Shown piece after piece: positions 52,117-61,037 of a stretch of 64,000 bases of DNA (position 1 is the first letter of the stretch; each line of letters starts with the position of its first letter). This stretch comes from Bacillota bacterium (GTDB taxonomy: Bacteria; Bacillota; Clostridia; Lachnospirales; Lachnospiraceae). Below the pieces are notes generated by a model, which saw nothing but the letters and a program-made list of their open reading frames with translations, made no database searches and was not told the origin of the DNA. The stretch spans positions 1 through 64,000 of the forward strand of contig JAEWYQ010000076.1 of NCBI GenBank assembly GCA_023395555.1, written 5' to 3'. Position numbers and translations under genes: made by a program.

Positions 52117-53712
52117 ATGGCGGATCGATTAAAACAGCTACCAAAGCAATTGTTTGATTTTTGGAATAAATATACCAGCAAGCAGAAGACGATTATTGTC
52201 AGCGTCTTCTGTGTTGTTGTGTTCGCATTTACCTTTTTGATCTACCTGTGGCAGAAGGTGGACTATGAGGTACTGACTATTACGGAGAGCTCGGCGGATG
52301 CCAGCGCCGTGATTGATCTCCTCAAAGAGGAGGGTATTAAATGGCGGCTGGAGGATGACAGAGTAACCGTTATGGTGGATGCCAAGCGGTATTCGGATGC
52401 AGTGCTGCTGATTGCCAGCAATGATATGCCGTCGGTTGGGCTCAGTCTGGATGAGCTGATTAACAATAGCTTGAGTACGACTAATTATGACCGTTCGCTG
52501 AAATTGAATTTATATCTGCAGAATAATGTGCGCAATTACATAAAGACCATGGAAGGTGTGGAGGATGCCCAGGTGTTTTATATCCCCTCGGAGAGTACGA
52601 CTTCCATCTTAACCGAGGCCCAGGATACCAGCGCCGGTGTCCTGCTGACGACAAACGATGATTTTCAGGTAAGGACGGCGGAGACCATCGCCGAGATGCT
52701 GGCCTCTATTATTGGGAACAAATCGGCGGACAAGATCCGGGTAACCGATCAGAAGGGGAACCTGCTCTATGGAGGAGGGAAGGACCTTTATTCGGGTATG
52801 GTGAATTCCGCTCTCGATTATAAGGACAAGCTGCGTAACACCTTTATTAACAATCTCTATATGCTCCTTCTGAAAGCCGGGGATTACGAGGATGTGGTAA
52901 TTGCGCCGAATCTGACCCTCAATATGGATGAGGTGGAGGAGCTTTACTCTGAGCTGCTGCCGGCACCGGATCAGGAACAGGGCTTTCTTGGCCATAGATA
53001 CAGCTATCAATCTCAGAATGTCAATTCCTCCGGAGGGATTCCAGGCACATCCTCCAACGATGGAACCGATTATATGATACCGGATGCGTCTTCCAATAAC
53101 GGTAAAGTGGATATTGAGGAGGATGATTATGTTCACAGCACCCGGGTAACCAATACAAAGCGTGAGATCGGAGCGGTCATTCCGGAGGAATCCTCCATGA
53201 GCATTGTACTGCGCAAGGCGGTTACATATAAGGAAGAAGAATTGGAAATGCAGGGGCTGCTGGATGAGATCACCTTTGAGGAATATGCAATGCAGAATAA
53301 CAGCCGCCGAGGGGTGGAAGTAGATCCTTCCCTTTATACTTTGGCTTCCACGGCAACAGGAATTCCAGAAGGCAGGATCACGATCCTTTCTTATGAGCAG
53401 CCGGTATTCATCCCCCGAATCAGCGTGGAGAGAAGCTGGACCGATTATCTGCAGATCGCGTTGGCGGTGCTGATCGTAGCATTTCTGATCTTTGTGGTGT
53501 TCCGCGGTATCCGTCCTGTTGATGTGACGGAACTGGAGCCGGAATTATCGGTTGAACAGCTGCTGGCAACTACCAGGGAGAACCAGACCATTGATGATAT
53601 TGAATTTGGCGAGGGCTCCGAGGTTCGCAGAATGATCGAAAAGTTTGTAGACGAACAGCCCGAGGCTGTGGCGCAGCTGCTGCGCAACTGGCTGAATGAA
53701 GATTGGGATTAG
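52117..53712 (+). CDS. fliF: Flagellar MS-ring protein FliF
   Basis: A 531-residue inner-membrane ring protein. The first membrane helix lies at about 24-45 (IIVSVFCVVVFAFTFLIYL), followed by ring-building motifs 1-3 (SVGLSLDELINNS; LNLYLQNNVRNYIKTMEGVEDAQVFY), a variable Ser/Asn-rich loop at about 300-340, and the second helix at about 447-466 (LQIALAVLIVAFLIFVVF). The C-terminal tail that binds FliG follows. Length is normal. Confidence 0.94.
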   Translation: MADRLKQLPKQLFDFWNKYTSKQKTIIVSVFCVVVFAFTFLIYLWQKVDYEVLTITESSADASAVIDLLKEEGIKWRLEDDRVTVMVDAKRYSDAVLLIASNDMPSVGLSLDELINNSLSTTNYDRSLKLNLYLQNNVRNYIKTMEGVEDAQVFYIPSESTTSILTEAQDTSAGVLLTTNDDFQVRTAETIAEMLASIIGNKSADKIRVTDQKGNLLYGGGKDLYSGMVNSALDYKDKLRNTFINNLYMLLLKAGDYEDVVIAPNLTLNMDEVEELYSELLPAPDQEQGFLGHRYSYQSQNVNSSGGIPGTSSNDGTDYMIPDASSNNGKVDIEEDDYVHSTRVTNTKREIGAVIPEESSMSIVLRKAVTYKEEELEMQGLLDEITFEEYAMQNNSRRGVEVDPSLYTLASTATGIPEGRITILSYEQPVFIPRISVERSWTDYLQIALAVLIVAFLIFVVFRGIRPVDVTELEPELSVEQLLATTRENQTIDDIEFGEGSEVRRMIEKFVDEQPEAVAQLLRNWLNEDWD

Positions 53713-53727
53713 GATGGAGGTTATGAT

Positions 53728-54741
53728 ATGGCGCGAGGCGGCAACGAGATCAACGGAATACAGAAGGCGGCTATTTTGTTAATCTCCCTGGGGCCGGAAC
53801 GGTCCGCAAGCATATTCAAGCATTTAAAAGAAGATGAGATAGAGACTATGACCCTGGAGATTGCCAATACCCGGAGCATCTCCCCGGCGACCAAGGACCA
53901 GGTCATGGATGAATTCTACCAGATATGCCTGGCTCAGCAGTATATTGCCGAGGGCGGTATCGGCTATGCCAAGGAACTGCTGGAAAAGGCGTTGGGACCG
54001 GAGAAGGCAAGGGATGTCATTGGCAAGCTGACAGCTTCCCTGCAGGTAAGGCCTTTCGAATTTGTACGGAAAACCGATGCGTCTCAGCTGCTGAACTTTA
54101 TTCAGGATGAGCATCCCCAGACCATCGCTTTGATCCTGTCCTATCTGTCCCCCCAGCAGGCGGCTACCATTATCTCCTCTCTGGCGCCGGATAAGCAGGC
54201 GGATGTGGCAAAGCGTATCGCCCAGATGGACCGCACCTCTCCGGATGTGATCAAGGAAGTGGAGCGTGTGCTGGAGAGAAAGCTGGCATCCCTGGTAAAT
54301 CAGGATTACACAATCGTCGGCGGCGTAGACAATATCGTTGAAATTCTGGGCACCGTTGACAGGGGTACCGAGAAGCATATTATGGAGACACTGGAAATTG
54401 AAGAGCCTGAGCTGGCAGATGAGATCCGGCGTAAGATGTTTGTATTTGAGGATATCCTCAGTCTTGATGATAAGTCCATCCAGAGAGTTCTGCGTGAGGT
54501 GGATAATAATGAACTGGCAGTTGCTCTGAAGGGCTCTGTGGAAGCGGTTCAGACGGTAATCTTTAACAACCTGTCCAAACGTCTCGCGACTATGATACGG
54601 GAGGATATGGAGTACATGGGCCCTATTCGTATGAAGGATGTGGAAGAGGCTCAGCAGAAGATTGTCAATATTATAAGAAAGCTGGAAGATTCCTCGGAGA
54701 TTATTATTTCCAGAGGCGGAGGTGACGAGATCGTTGTCTAA
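53728..54741 (+). CDS. fliG: Flagellar motor switch protein FliG
   Basis: A 337-residue switch protein with an N-terminal FliF-binding domain (GIQKAAILLISLGPERSASIFKHL), a middle domain with EHPQT, and a C-terminal motor domain with charged LSKRLATMIREDMEYMGPIRMKDVEEAQ, which contacts MotA. It determines torque and rotation direction with FliM and FliN, which lie outside this window. It overlaps fliH by 8 bases. Confidence 0.95.
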   Translation: MARGGNEINGIQKAAILLISLGPERSASIFKHLKEDEIETMTLEIANTRSISPATKDQVMDEFYQICLAQQYIAEGGIGYAKELLEKALGPEKARDVIGKLTASLQVRPFEFVRKTDASQLLNFIQDEHPQTIALILSYLSPQQAATIISSLAPDKQADVAKRIAQMDRTSPDVIKEVERVLERKLASLVNQDYTIVGGVDNIVEILGTVDRGTEKHIMETLEIEEPELADEIRRKMFVFEDILSLDDKSIQRVLREVDNNELAVALKGSVEAVQTVIFNNLSKRLATMIREDMEYMGPIRMKDVEEAQQKIVNIIRKLEDSSEIIISRGGGDEIVV

Positions 54742-55531
54742 TGTAATTAAAGCCTATTCCATCCGCTATGAAGAGAATACGAAGCTGACCCTTGAGAATT
54801 ATCTTCACATGGAGCGGGAGCTGGAGGAACGAAGAAAAAGAATTCTGCAGGAAGCAATGATCCAGAGGCAGATGCAGGCTCAGGAGGGCTTTGTAGAGGG
54901 ACTGAAGGCTATGGCGGTAGAGGTTCCTGCCGGAGAGCAGGAAACCGGGGAGAAGACAGCGAAGGCTCTGGAGTATGCAAACCAGGAGGCCGCTGCAATT
55001 CTGGAGAATGCCCGGGCGGAGGCGGAGAGAATGAAAAAAGAAGCCCATGCCCAGGGACAGGCCAGAGGATATGAAGAAGGAATGCAGAAGGGCCGGGCGG
55101 AAGTGCAGCAGCTAAAAGCGGAATATGAGAAAAAGGCCGGAGCCTTGGAGAAGCAGTATGAGGAATTGGTCACCTCCCTTGAGCCTGAGATCGCGGGGAT
55201 CATCGCTTCTCTGGTGGAGAAGATTACCAGCATTATGATGGAAGATCATGACGAGGTGGTTCTATATCTAGTATCCCAGGCGCTGCGGCATATGGAGAAG
55301 GCGGAGGAGTATACTCTGCGGGTATCCAAAGAGAATTATGAGGCTGTGTCACTGCAGATGGATCTGCTGCTGGAGGCCATTGGCCGGGATGCGGCGCTTC
55401 GTATCCAAGTTGATCCGATGCTGGGCAAGAACCAATGTCTGGTGGAAACCCAGGGAAAGGTGATTAACTGCAGCCTGGATGTACAGCTGAATAATCTGAT
55501 TACAGATCTGAGGTTGATGGCTGATAGTTAG
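54734..55531 (+). CDS. fliH: Flagellar export regulator FliH
   Basis: A 265-residue protein of the flagellar type III export apparatus that holds and inhibits the ATPase FliI. It has an N-terminal region, a long Glu/Lys/Ala/Gln-rich coiled coil (about 60-140), and the C-terminal FliH/V-ATPase E-like domain (EPEIAGIIASLVEKI; VDPMLGKNQCLVETQGKVIN). TTG 54734 is chosen: GGAGGTGA lies eight bases before it, inside fliG's end. GTG 54722 would overlap that site. Confidence 0.85.
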   Translation: MSNVIKAYSIRYEENTKLTLENYLHMERELEERRKRILQEAMIQRQMQAQEGFVEGLKAMAVEVPAGEQETGEKTAKALEYANQEAAAILENARAEAERMKKEAHAQGQARGYEEGMQKGRAEVQQLKAEYEKKAGALEKQYEELVTSLEPEIAGIIASLVEKITSIMMEDHDEVVLYLVSQALRHMEKAEEYTLRVSKENYEAVSLQMDLLLEAIGRDAALRIQVDPMLGKNQCLVETQGKVINCSLDVQLNNLITDLRLMADS

Positions 55532-55535
55532 GCAG

Positions 55536-56858
55536 ATGGTGATGAAGATGGAAGCAATTAATTTGGATAAATACAGGCAGCTTCTGGATCGGTCCTATGT
55601 GCAGGAGATCGGCAGGGTGGTGAAGCTGGTAGGTCTGACCATTGAAGCCTCCGGCCCCAGTGCAAACCTCAACGATGTCTGCCATATCACGGTCGAGGGA
55701 TCGGAAAGCCGGATTCCTGCCGAGGTGGTTGGATTTCGGGAAAACAGGATCCTGCTGATGCCCTACGGTGATATGACTGGTGTGGGAGTCGGGAGTCTGG
55801 TGGAGAATACCGGTTCCGCCATTAAGGTGCCCGTGGGCGATGAGCTTTTGGGCAAGACCCTGGACGGACTGGGAGAGCCCATGGACTTTACCCGGATTAC
55901 GGGAGGGAAGTATTATCCCGTTGAGGCTCCGCCGCCGGATCCCCTGAAGAGAAAGATTATTGACGAGGTGCTGCCCCTTGGGGTGAAAGCGGTCGATGCC
56001 ATGCTCACGGTGGGAAAAGGCCAGAGAATCGGTATCTTTGCAGGCAGCGGAGTGGGTAAGAGCACGCTGCTGGGTATGTTCGCAAGGAATACCAGAGCGG
56101 ATGTCAATGTCATTGCCTTAATCGGAGAGCGCGGCAGAGAGGTTCGTGAATTTATCGAACGGGATTTAGGAGAGGAAGGTATCCGGCGTTCCGTGCTGGT
56201 GGTAGCTACCTCCGACAAGCCGGCGCTGATCCGTAAGAAAGCGGCGAAGACGGCAACTGCCATTGCGGAATATTTCCGGGATCAGGGGAAGGATGTTCTG
56301 CTGATGATGGACTCCCTGACCCGTTTCTCCATGGCCCAGCGGGAGATCGGATTAGCCTCCGGCGAGCCTCCGGTATCCAGAGGATATCCGCCCAGCGTGT
56401 ATTCGGAGATGCCTAAGCTGCTGGAGAGGGCAGGTAATTCGGAGCACGGCTCCATCACCGGCTTGTATACCGTGCTGGTAGACGGAGATGATTTTAACGA
56501 ACCCATTACGGACACCGCCAGAAGTATTCTGGACGGACACATCATGCTTTCCCGCAAATTAGGACATAAAAACCACTATCCCGCAATTGATATCCTTCAG
56601 AGTATCTCCCGCTGCATGAGCTCCATCGTGACCCGTGAGCACAAGGAAGCGGCAGGTAAGCTGAAGAATGTACTGGCAACCTATCAGGATGCCGAGGATC
56701 TGATTAATATCGGAGCCTATAAGAGCGGCTCTAACCCGGATATTGATTATGCGATAGCAAAGATAAAGGAAGTGAATGCTTTTCTTCAGCAGGATGTCAA
56801 TGAGAAGCTGGACTTTCAGGACGAAGTGATGAGATTAATGGAGATATTTAATCAATAA
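55536..56858 (+). CDS. fliI: Flagellar export ATPase FliI
   Basis: A 440-residue F1-beta-like ATPase driving flagellar protein export. N-terminal beta-barrel, Walker A FAGSGVGKSTLLGM at about residue 170, Walker B VLLMMDSLTRFS at about 255, the arginine-bearing loop REVREFIERDL, and PVSRGYPPSVYSEMPKLLERAG. ATGs at 55536, 55542 and 55548 are all possible starts. It overlaps fliJ by one base at TAATG. Confidence 0.94.
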   Translation: MVMKMEAINLDKYRQLLDRSYVQEIGRVVKLVGLTIEASGPSANLNDVCHITVEGSESRIPAEVVGFRENRILLMPYGDMTGVGVGSLVENTGSAIKVPVGDELLGKTLDGLGEPMDFTRITGGKYYPVEAPPPDPLKRKIIDEVLPLGVKAVDAMLTVGKGQRIGIFAGSGVGKSTLLGMFARNTRADVNVIALIGERGREVREFIERDLGEEGIRRSVLVVATSDKPALIRKKAAKTATAIAEYFRDQGKDVLLMMDSLTRFSMAQREIGLASGEPPVSRGYPPSVYSEMPKLLERAGNSEHGSITGLYTVLVDGDDFNEPITDTARSILDGHIMLSRKLGHKNHYPAIDILQSISRCMSSIVTREHKEAAGKLKNVLATYQDAEDLINIGAYKSGSNPDIDYAIAKIKEVNAFLQQDVNEKLDFQDEVMRLMEIFNQ

Positions 56859-57319
56859 TGAAAAAATTTCGATACAGTATGGAGAATTTGCTCCAGGTGA
56901 AAAAAAAGCTGGAGGATCAGGCGAAAATAGCTTACGGGGCAGCAAGACTCCGGCTGACCAAAGAGGAAGAGAAGCTGGAGCAGATGAAGCAGCGCAGAGA
57001 TTCCTTCGTGGAGGAGCTTCGCAATCTGCGAAATGCCAGACTGGATCTGCTGAAGATCAGACAGTGCAGCCAGGCAATCGAGATCATGGATCAGAACATA
57101 AAGCAGCAGACGGCAGTGGTAAGAAACGCGGCTCACCGGCTGGAGATTGCCCGGATCAGACTGAATGACGCAATGGTTGAGAGAAAGACACAGGAACGGC
57201 TGAAGGAAAATGCTTTCATGGCATATCTGCTGGAGCTGGAAAGCGAGGAACAAAAGGAAGTGGATGAGCTTAACAGCTTCAATTACAGCAGGCCTGCAGC
57301 CTATGAGGAGGACAGATAA
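56858..57319 (+). CDS. fliJ: Flagellar export protein FliJ
   Basis: A 153-residue, almost wholly coiled-coil protein (LLQVKKKLEDQAKIAYGAAR, then charged heptads) that sits in the centre of the FliI hexamer. Its start overlaps the stop of fliI (TAATG) and its stop overlaps the next start (TAATGG), so all three are coupled. Identification rests on size, coiled coil and position. Confidence 0.85.
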   Translation: MKKFRYSMENLLQVKKKLEDQAKIAYGAARLRLTKEEEKLEQMKQRRDSFVEELRNLRNARLDLLKIRQCSQAIEIMDQNIKQQTAVVRNAAHRLEIARIRLNDAMVERKTQERLKENAFMAYLLELESEEQKEVDELNSFNYSRPAAYEEDR

Positions 57320-58092
57320 TGGCAAAGAAGCAAAAGGCAGCGGCCTTTGATAACGAGAATAAAGAAAGCAGCAAGGTTCTGACTGTGCTCATCGCTCTGT
57401 TGCTGGTTATTATCTGGCTTGCCGTATTTGCGTTGTTAATTAAGCTGGATGTAGGCGGTTTTGGATCAGGAGTGCTGCGTCCGATTTTAAAGGGGGTTCC
57501 CATCGTCAATCTAATTCTTCCCTCCGAGGGACCGGAGGTGGATATGTCGGCGGAGAATCAGGGAGAGTACCAGACCCTGCCGGAGGCTTTGAATAAGATA
57601 CAGGAACTGGAACAGACCATTGCCGATATGAAAAAGAACAATCAGGACAGCAGTGCCGATGCCGCGGAGCTTCAAGCCGAGATAGACCGGCTGAGAGTGT
57701 TTGAGAAGAACCAGCTTGCTTTTGAAAAGCTCAGGGGAGACTGGGAAAAGAATGTAGTCTTTAATGATGCGGCTCCGGATATTGAAGAATATAAGGCTTA
57801 TTATGAGGAAATCAACCCCACAAGGGCGGAAGAGATCTACCGCCAGGTGCTGGAGCAGCTGAGATTTTCCGAGGCGATCAAGGAGAAGGCGGATATCTAC
57901 AAGAATATGGAGCCTGAGGCGGCTGCCAGAATTATGGAAACCATGACGGCGGATGTGGAGTCCGTAGCTAAGATCCTGCTCAGCATGAAATCCAAGGAAA
58001 GTGCGGCAATTTTGGCAGAGATGGATCGGGTGGTAGCGGCAAAGATCACAAAAAAGATGCTGGATCTGGATGCTGAGAAGCTGGTACCATAA
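57319..58092 (+). CDS. MotE/YlxF-like flagellar protein with MgtE-N-type domain
   Basis: A 257-residue membrane protein with one helix at about 24-44 (LTVLIALLLVIIWLAVFALLI), a coiled coil (about 85-125) and a C-terminal domain like the MgtE intracellular N domain (MEPEAAARIMETM, then SVAKILLSMKSKESAAILAEMD). This is the YlxF/MotE type found between fliJ and fliK in Firmicutes; it is thought to help motor or hook assembly. It is not a magnesium transporter. Confidence 0.8.
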   Translation: MAKKQKAAAFDNENKESSKVLTVLIALLLVIIWLAVFALLIKLDVGGFGSGVLRPILKGVPIVNLILPSEGPEVDMSAENQGEYQTLPEALNKIQELEQTIADMKKNNQDSSADAAELQAEIDRLRVFEKNQLAFEKLRGDWEKNVVFNDAAPDIEEYKAYYEEINPTRAEEIYRQVLEQLRFSEAIKEKADIYKNMEPEAAARIMETMTADVESVAKILLSMKSKESAAILAEMDRVVAAKITKKMLDLDAEKLVP

Positions 58093-58253
58093 TACGGCAT
58101 AATTACATGGGTTACATTCAGAAGCTGGTCTTCTGTTGTAATACAGGTTTTGAGAAGAAAGCTTATTTCTCAGGGCCAAAATGTCAGAGAACAGGAATTG
58201 CGAAGCGGATTTTAAATATTCGCTTCAGCCTCACAGGAAAGGAGGAAACGAAT

Positions 58254-59714
58254 ATGACGATGCAGCGCGTTATGAACCAAACGACCCAGTTATACGGTAC
58301 TGCGGCAGGAAGCGGCACCTTTAAGGGAAAGCAGACGGCAGGCGCTTTTGACCTGGTCATTGACCATACCATGAAGGGACCCAAGGCGGCAGACCAGACG
58401 GCGGACGCCGGCAGGAAAGCTTCCGCTGCGGAAAAGCCGGAAGCCAGACAGACGGAGGATGCAACGCAGAACAGCTCGAAGGCGGATAACCAGACAGAGA
58501 TACGGACGAAGAAGCAGGTAGAATCAGGCCGAAAGTCAGAGTCAAGCCGGAATGAGGCAGCTGCCGGACAGGTAAAGGAAGACATGCCTGAGGAAATAAC
58601 GGGAGATGCAGCCACATTGGAGAAGATCTCCGCCATGCTGAATATGGTGAGGGATACGGTGAAGGAGCTGTTGGGTCTCAGTGATGCCGAGCTGGATCAG
58701 CTTATGGAAGTACAGGGAATGGAACTTACCGATTTGCTGCAGCCTCAGAATTTACAGCAGCTGGTTCTTGCAAAGAATGGGGAAAATGATCTCCTGGCGG
58801 TGCTGACGGATGAGACGCTGGCGGATGCCATGAATCAGCTGGTTCAAGCGGTGGAAACCGTAAAGGAAGCTTCCGGTCTGGAACTGACACAGGAGCAAAT
58901 CAGGAGTCTGTTGGAAGGTGCATTGCCCCAGATGGAAGAGAAAGAAGCCGTTCATGGGGAGGATGCGGCAGAGAGCGGGAGGAAAGTTCCTGCACAGGCT
59001 CGCAAAGAGGAAGCAGAAAAAACGGTGAATCCGGACAAGAAGGAGGAAGCTTCTGAACTTGCCAGTCAAAAGAATAATGGCAGCAATGGAATAACATCTG
59101 CAGAAACTTCCAAGACGGAGGAGAGCTCTTTCAGAGAGTCAAGCCAAAGAAGCAGCGGGGAGCAGAAAGAAGAGGCCGCAGACCAATTTGAAGCCTTTCT
59201 CAACAACCTGTCGAAAGCATCCTCTACGACCCAGACTGAAGTTCAGGGAGGCGAGATTCATCAGGTGCAAATCAGAGAGATCGCTGACCAGATCATTCAA
59301 AGAATCAGAGTAACCGTCAGGCCGGATCAGAGTTCCATGGAATTACAGCTTAATCCGGAGCATCTGGGAAGAGTGAATCTGTCGGTTCAATCAAGAAATG
59401 GTATTATGACAGCTCAGTTTATTGTGCAGAATGAGATCAGCAGAGAGGCTGTTGAAAGCCAGCTGCACCTCCTGCGGGATGCTTTGAACCAGCAGGGACT
59501 TAAGGTGGAGGCCATTGAGGTATCCATTGCGGCTAATTCCTTTGAACAGAGCCGGGAGGGAGATTTAGGCGGACAGAAGGAGACAAAATCAGACCGCAGA
59601 AGTAACCGGATATCCATGGACGATGCGGTTAACATGACCGAAGAAGAGGACGAGACAGTGTTTGAGCGGGATGTAACCGGAGTCAGAGGAAGCCGGATCG
59701 ATTATACGGCTTGA
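58254..59714 (+). CDS. fliK: Flagellar hook-length control protein FliK
   Basis: A 486-residue ruler protein. A long Glu/Lys/Ala/Ser/Gln-rich, poorly ordered N-terminal region (about 1-380) and a compact C-terminal domain with VTVRPDQSSMELQLNPEHLG, LGRVNLSVQSRNGIM and EIRSEAVESQL-like residues. It measures hook length and flips export specificity. ATG 58254 is chosen: AAAGGAGG lies right before it; the open frame from 58107 is not supported. Confidence 0.88.
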   Translation: MTMQRVMNQTTQLYGTAAGSGTFKGKQTAGAFDLVIDHTMKGPKAADQTADAGRKASAAEKPEARQTEDATQNSSKADNQTEIRTKKQVESGRKSESSRNEAAAGQVKEDMPEEITGDAATLEKISAMLNMVRDTVKELLGLSDAELDQLMEVQGMELTDLLQPQNLQQLVLAKNGENDLLAVLTDETLADAMNQLVQAVETVKEASGLELTQEQIRSLLEGALPQMEEKEAVHGEDAAESGRKVPAQARKEEAEKTVNPDKKEEASELASQKNNGSNGITSAETSKTEESSFRESSQRSSGEQKEEAADQFEAFLNNLSKASSTTQTEVQGGEIHQVQIREIADQIIQRIRVTVRPDQSSMELQLNPEHLGRVNLSVQSRNGIMTAQFIVQNEISREAVESQLHLLRDALNQQGLKVEAIEVSIAANSFEQSREGDLGGQKETKSDRRSNRISMDDAVNMTEEEDETVFERDVTGVRGSRIDYTA

Positions 59715-59758
59715 CTATCCGGCGCCGCGGAAACATTACGAAGAAAGGAGGAAGATAC

Positions 59759-60544
59759 ATGAGTGATATGTTAGTTCAAAATGTGAAGGAAGGCGTAATG
59801 GAAAAAGCAGCCACCTCCGAGAGCAAGAAAAAGGGTCCCACCAATGAACTGGGTAAGGATGCGTTTTTACAGCTGCTGGTAACTCAGATGAAATACCAGG
59901 ATCCTTTGAATCCTAACACAGATACGGAGTACATAGCCCAGCTGGCCACTTTCTCACAATTAGAGCAGCTGCAGAATCTGGGCACGGCAGCCAATAACAC
60001 CCAGGCCTTTAGTCTGGTGGGCAAGACGGTAATTCTGAAAGCAGAGAGTGCCACCGGCAATTCCACCCTCATCCAGGGACCGGTAGATTATGTTGCCCTC
60101 TCCGGTACGAAGGCGAAATTATCCGTGAACGGCAGATTGTATGATTTTGACCAGCTGGATACCGTGCTGGGAGATGATTATCTGCTGAAGGAAGGACTTC
60201 CGGGAATAGAAGAACGGATCGACTTAAGCTTTGATGCCGACAATCCCAAGGACCTGAGCTTCACGGTGAAGCTGGGATCGGGGGAAACCGTAGCGGATGA
60301 TGTGGCTGTGGCAATTGGGGATATGGTGCTTGATTCCAGTCTGGTGAGCCTGTCCGGCAATAAGGTGACCGTTAAGAAGGAAGTTTTTGCAAGTCTGATG
60401 AATGGAAGCTATAAGCTGACGGTTGGCTTTAATGATCCCCTGCGAACTACCGTAGAGGGTAAGGTCACAGTGAAGGTGGAGAATTCCGAGGTGACGGCAG
60501 AAGAGAAGAAGGATGCCGGGACAGGACCGGACGATATTACTTAA
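59759..60544 (+). CDS. flgD: Flagellar hook cap protein FlgD
   Basis: A 261-residue hook scaffold protein. The N-terminus carries the family signature LGKDAFLQLLVTQMKYQDPL with PNTDTEYIAQLATFSQLEQL. A long beta-rich domain with an FlgD-type Ig fold follows. ATG 59759 is preferred (AAGGAGG upstream). It follows fliK by 44 bases and precedes the hook protein gene flgE, with a small flagellar gene between. Confidence 0.92.
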   Translation: MSDMLVQNVKEGVMEKAATSESKKKGPTNELGKDAFLQLLVTQMKYQDPLNPNTDTEYIAQLATFSQLEQLQNLGTAANNTQAFSLVGKTVILKAESATGNSTLIQGPVDYVALSGTKAKLSVNGRLYDFDQLDTVLGDDYLLKEGLPGIEERIDLSFDADNPKDLSFTVKLGSGETVADDVAVAIGDMVLDSSLVSLSGNKVTVKKEVFASLMNGSYKLTVGFNDPLRTTVEGKVTVKVENSEVTAEEKKDAGTGPDDIT

Positions 60545-60561
60545 TAAGGAAGGTGAGACCC

Positions 60562-60951
60562 ATGAATATACCGATGAATCAGTTTCCTTCCATTGAACAG
60601 ATGACGCAGCAGCTGAATGCGGTGAAGAATGCAGGAAACAGTGTTCAGAAGCAGAGCGGCGGCACCCCATTTTCCGAAATATTAAGAAGCAGGCAGGAAG
60701 CCGGCGAGTTAAAATTCTCAAAGCATGCCAACGAGCGTCTGGCCAGCAGGAATATCGATCTTACCGATGAGCAGATGGAGCGTTTGGAAAGCGGTGCCAG
60801 GAAGGCGAGTGAGAAAGGAATCAACGAATCCCTGATTATGGTGGACAATCTGGCCTTTATCATCAGCGTGAAGAACAATACGGTTATCACAGCGGTGAAT
60901 GAAGGAGAAGACAGGGTGTTTACCAATATTGACGGTGCAATAATCATGTAA
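60562..60951 (+). CDS. Flagellar operon protein of the TIGR02530 type
   Basis: A 129-residue protein with a disordered N-terminus and a conserved C-terminal half: KHANERLASRNIDL, then VDNLAFIISVKNNTVITAVN. This is the small family regularly found between flgD and flgE in Firmicutes (TIGR02530-like). Function is unknown; it may act as a chaperone or anti-hook factor. ATG 60562 has GGAAGGTGAG before it; the frame's GTG start nine bases upstream overlaps this site. Confidence 0.8.
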   Translation: MNIPMNQFPSIEQMTQQLNAVKNAGNSVQKQSGGTPFSEILRSRQEAGELKFSKHANERLASRNIDLTDEQMERLESGARKASEKGINESLIMVDNLAFIISVKNNTVITAVNEGEDRVFTNIDGAIIM

Positions 60952-61037
60952 TAAGCCGGACCTTAGGGAGGCTTCGGAATCCATGACCGATTGATTGGAT
61001 TCCCATGAGGAAAAGCAGAAACAGGAGGTCATTCATT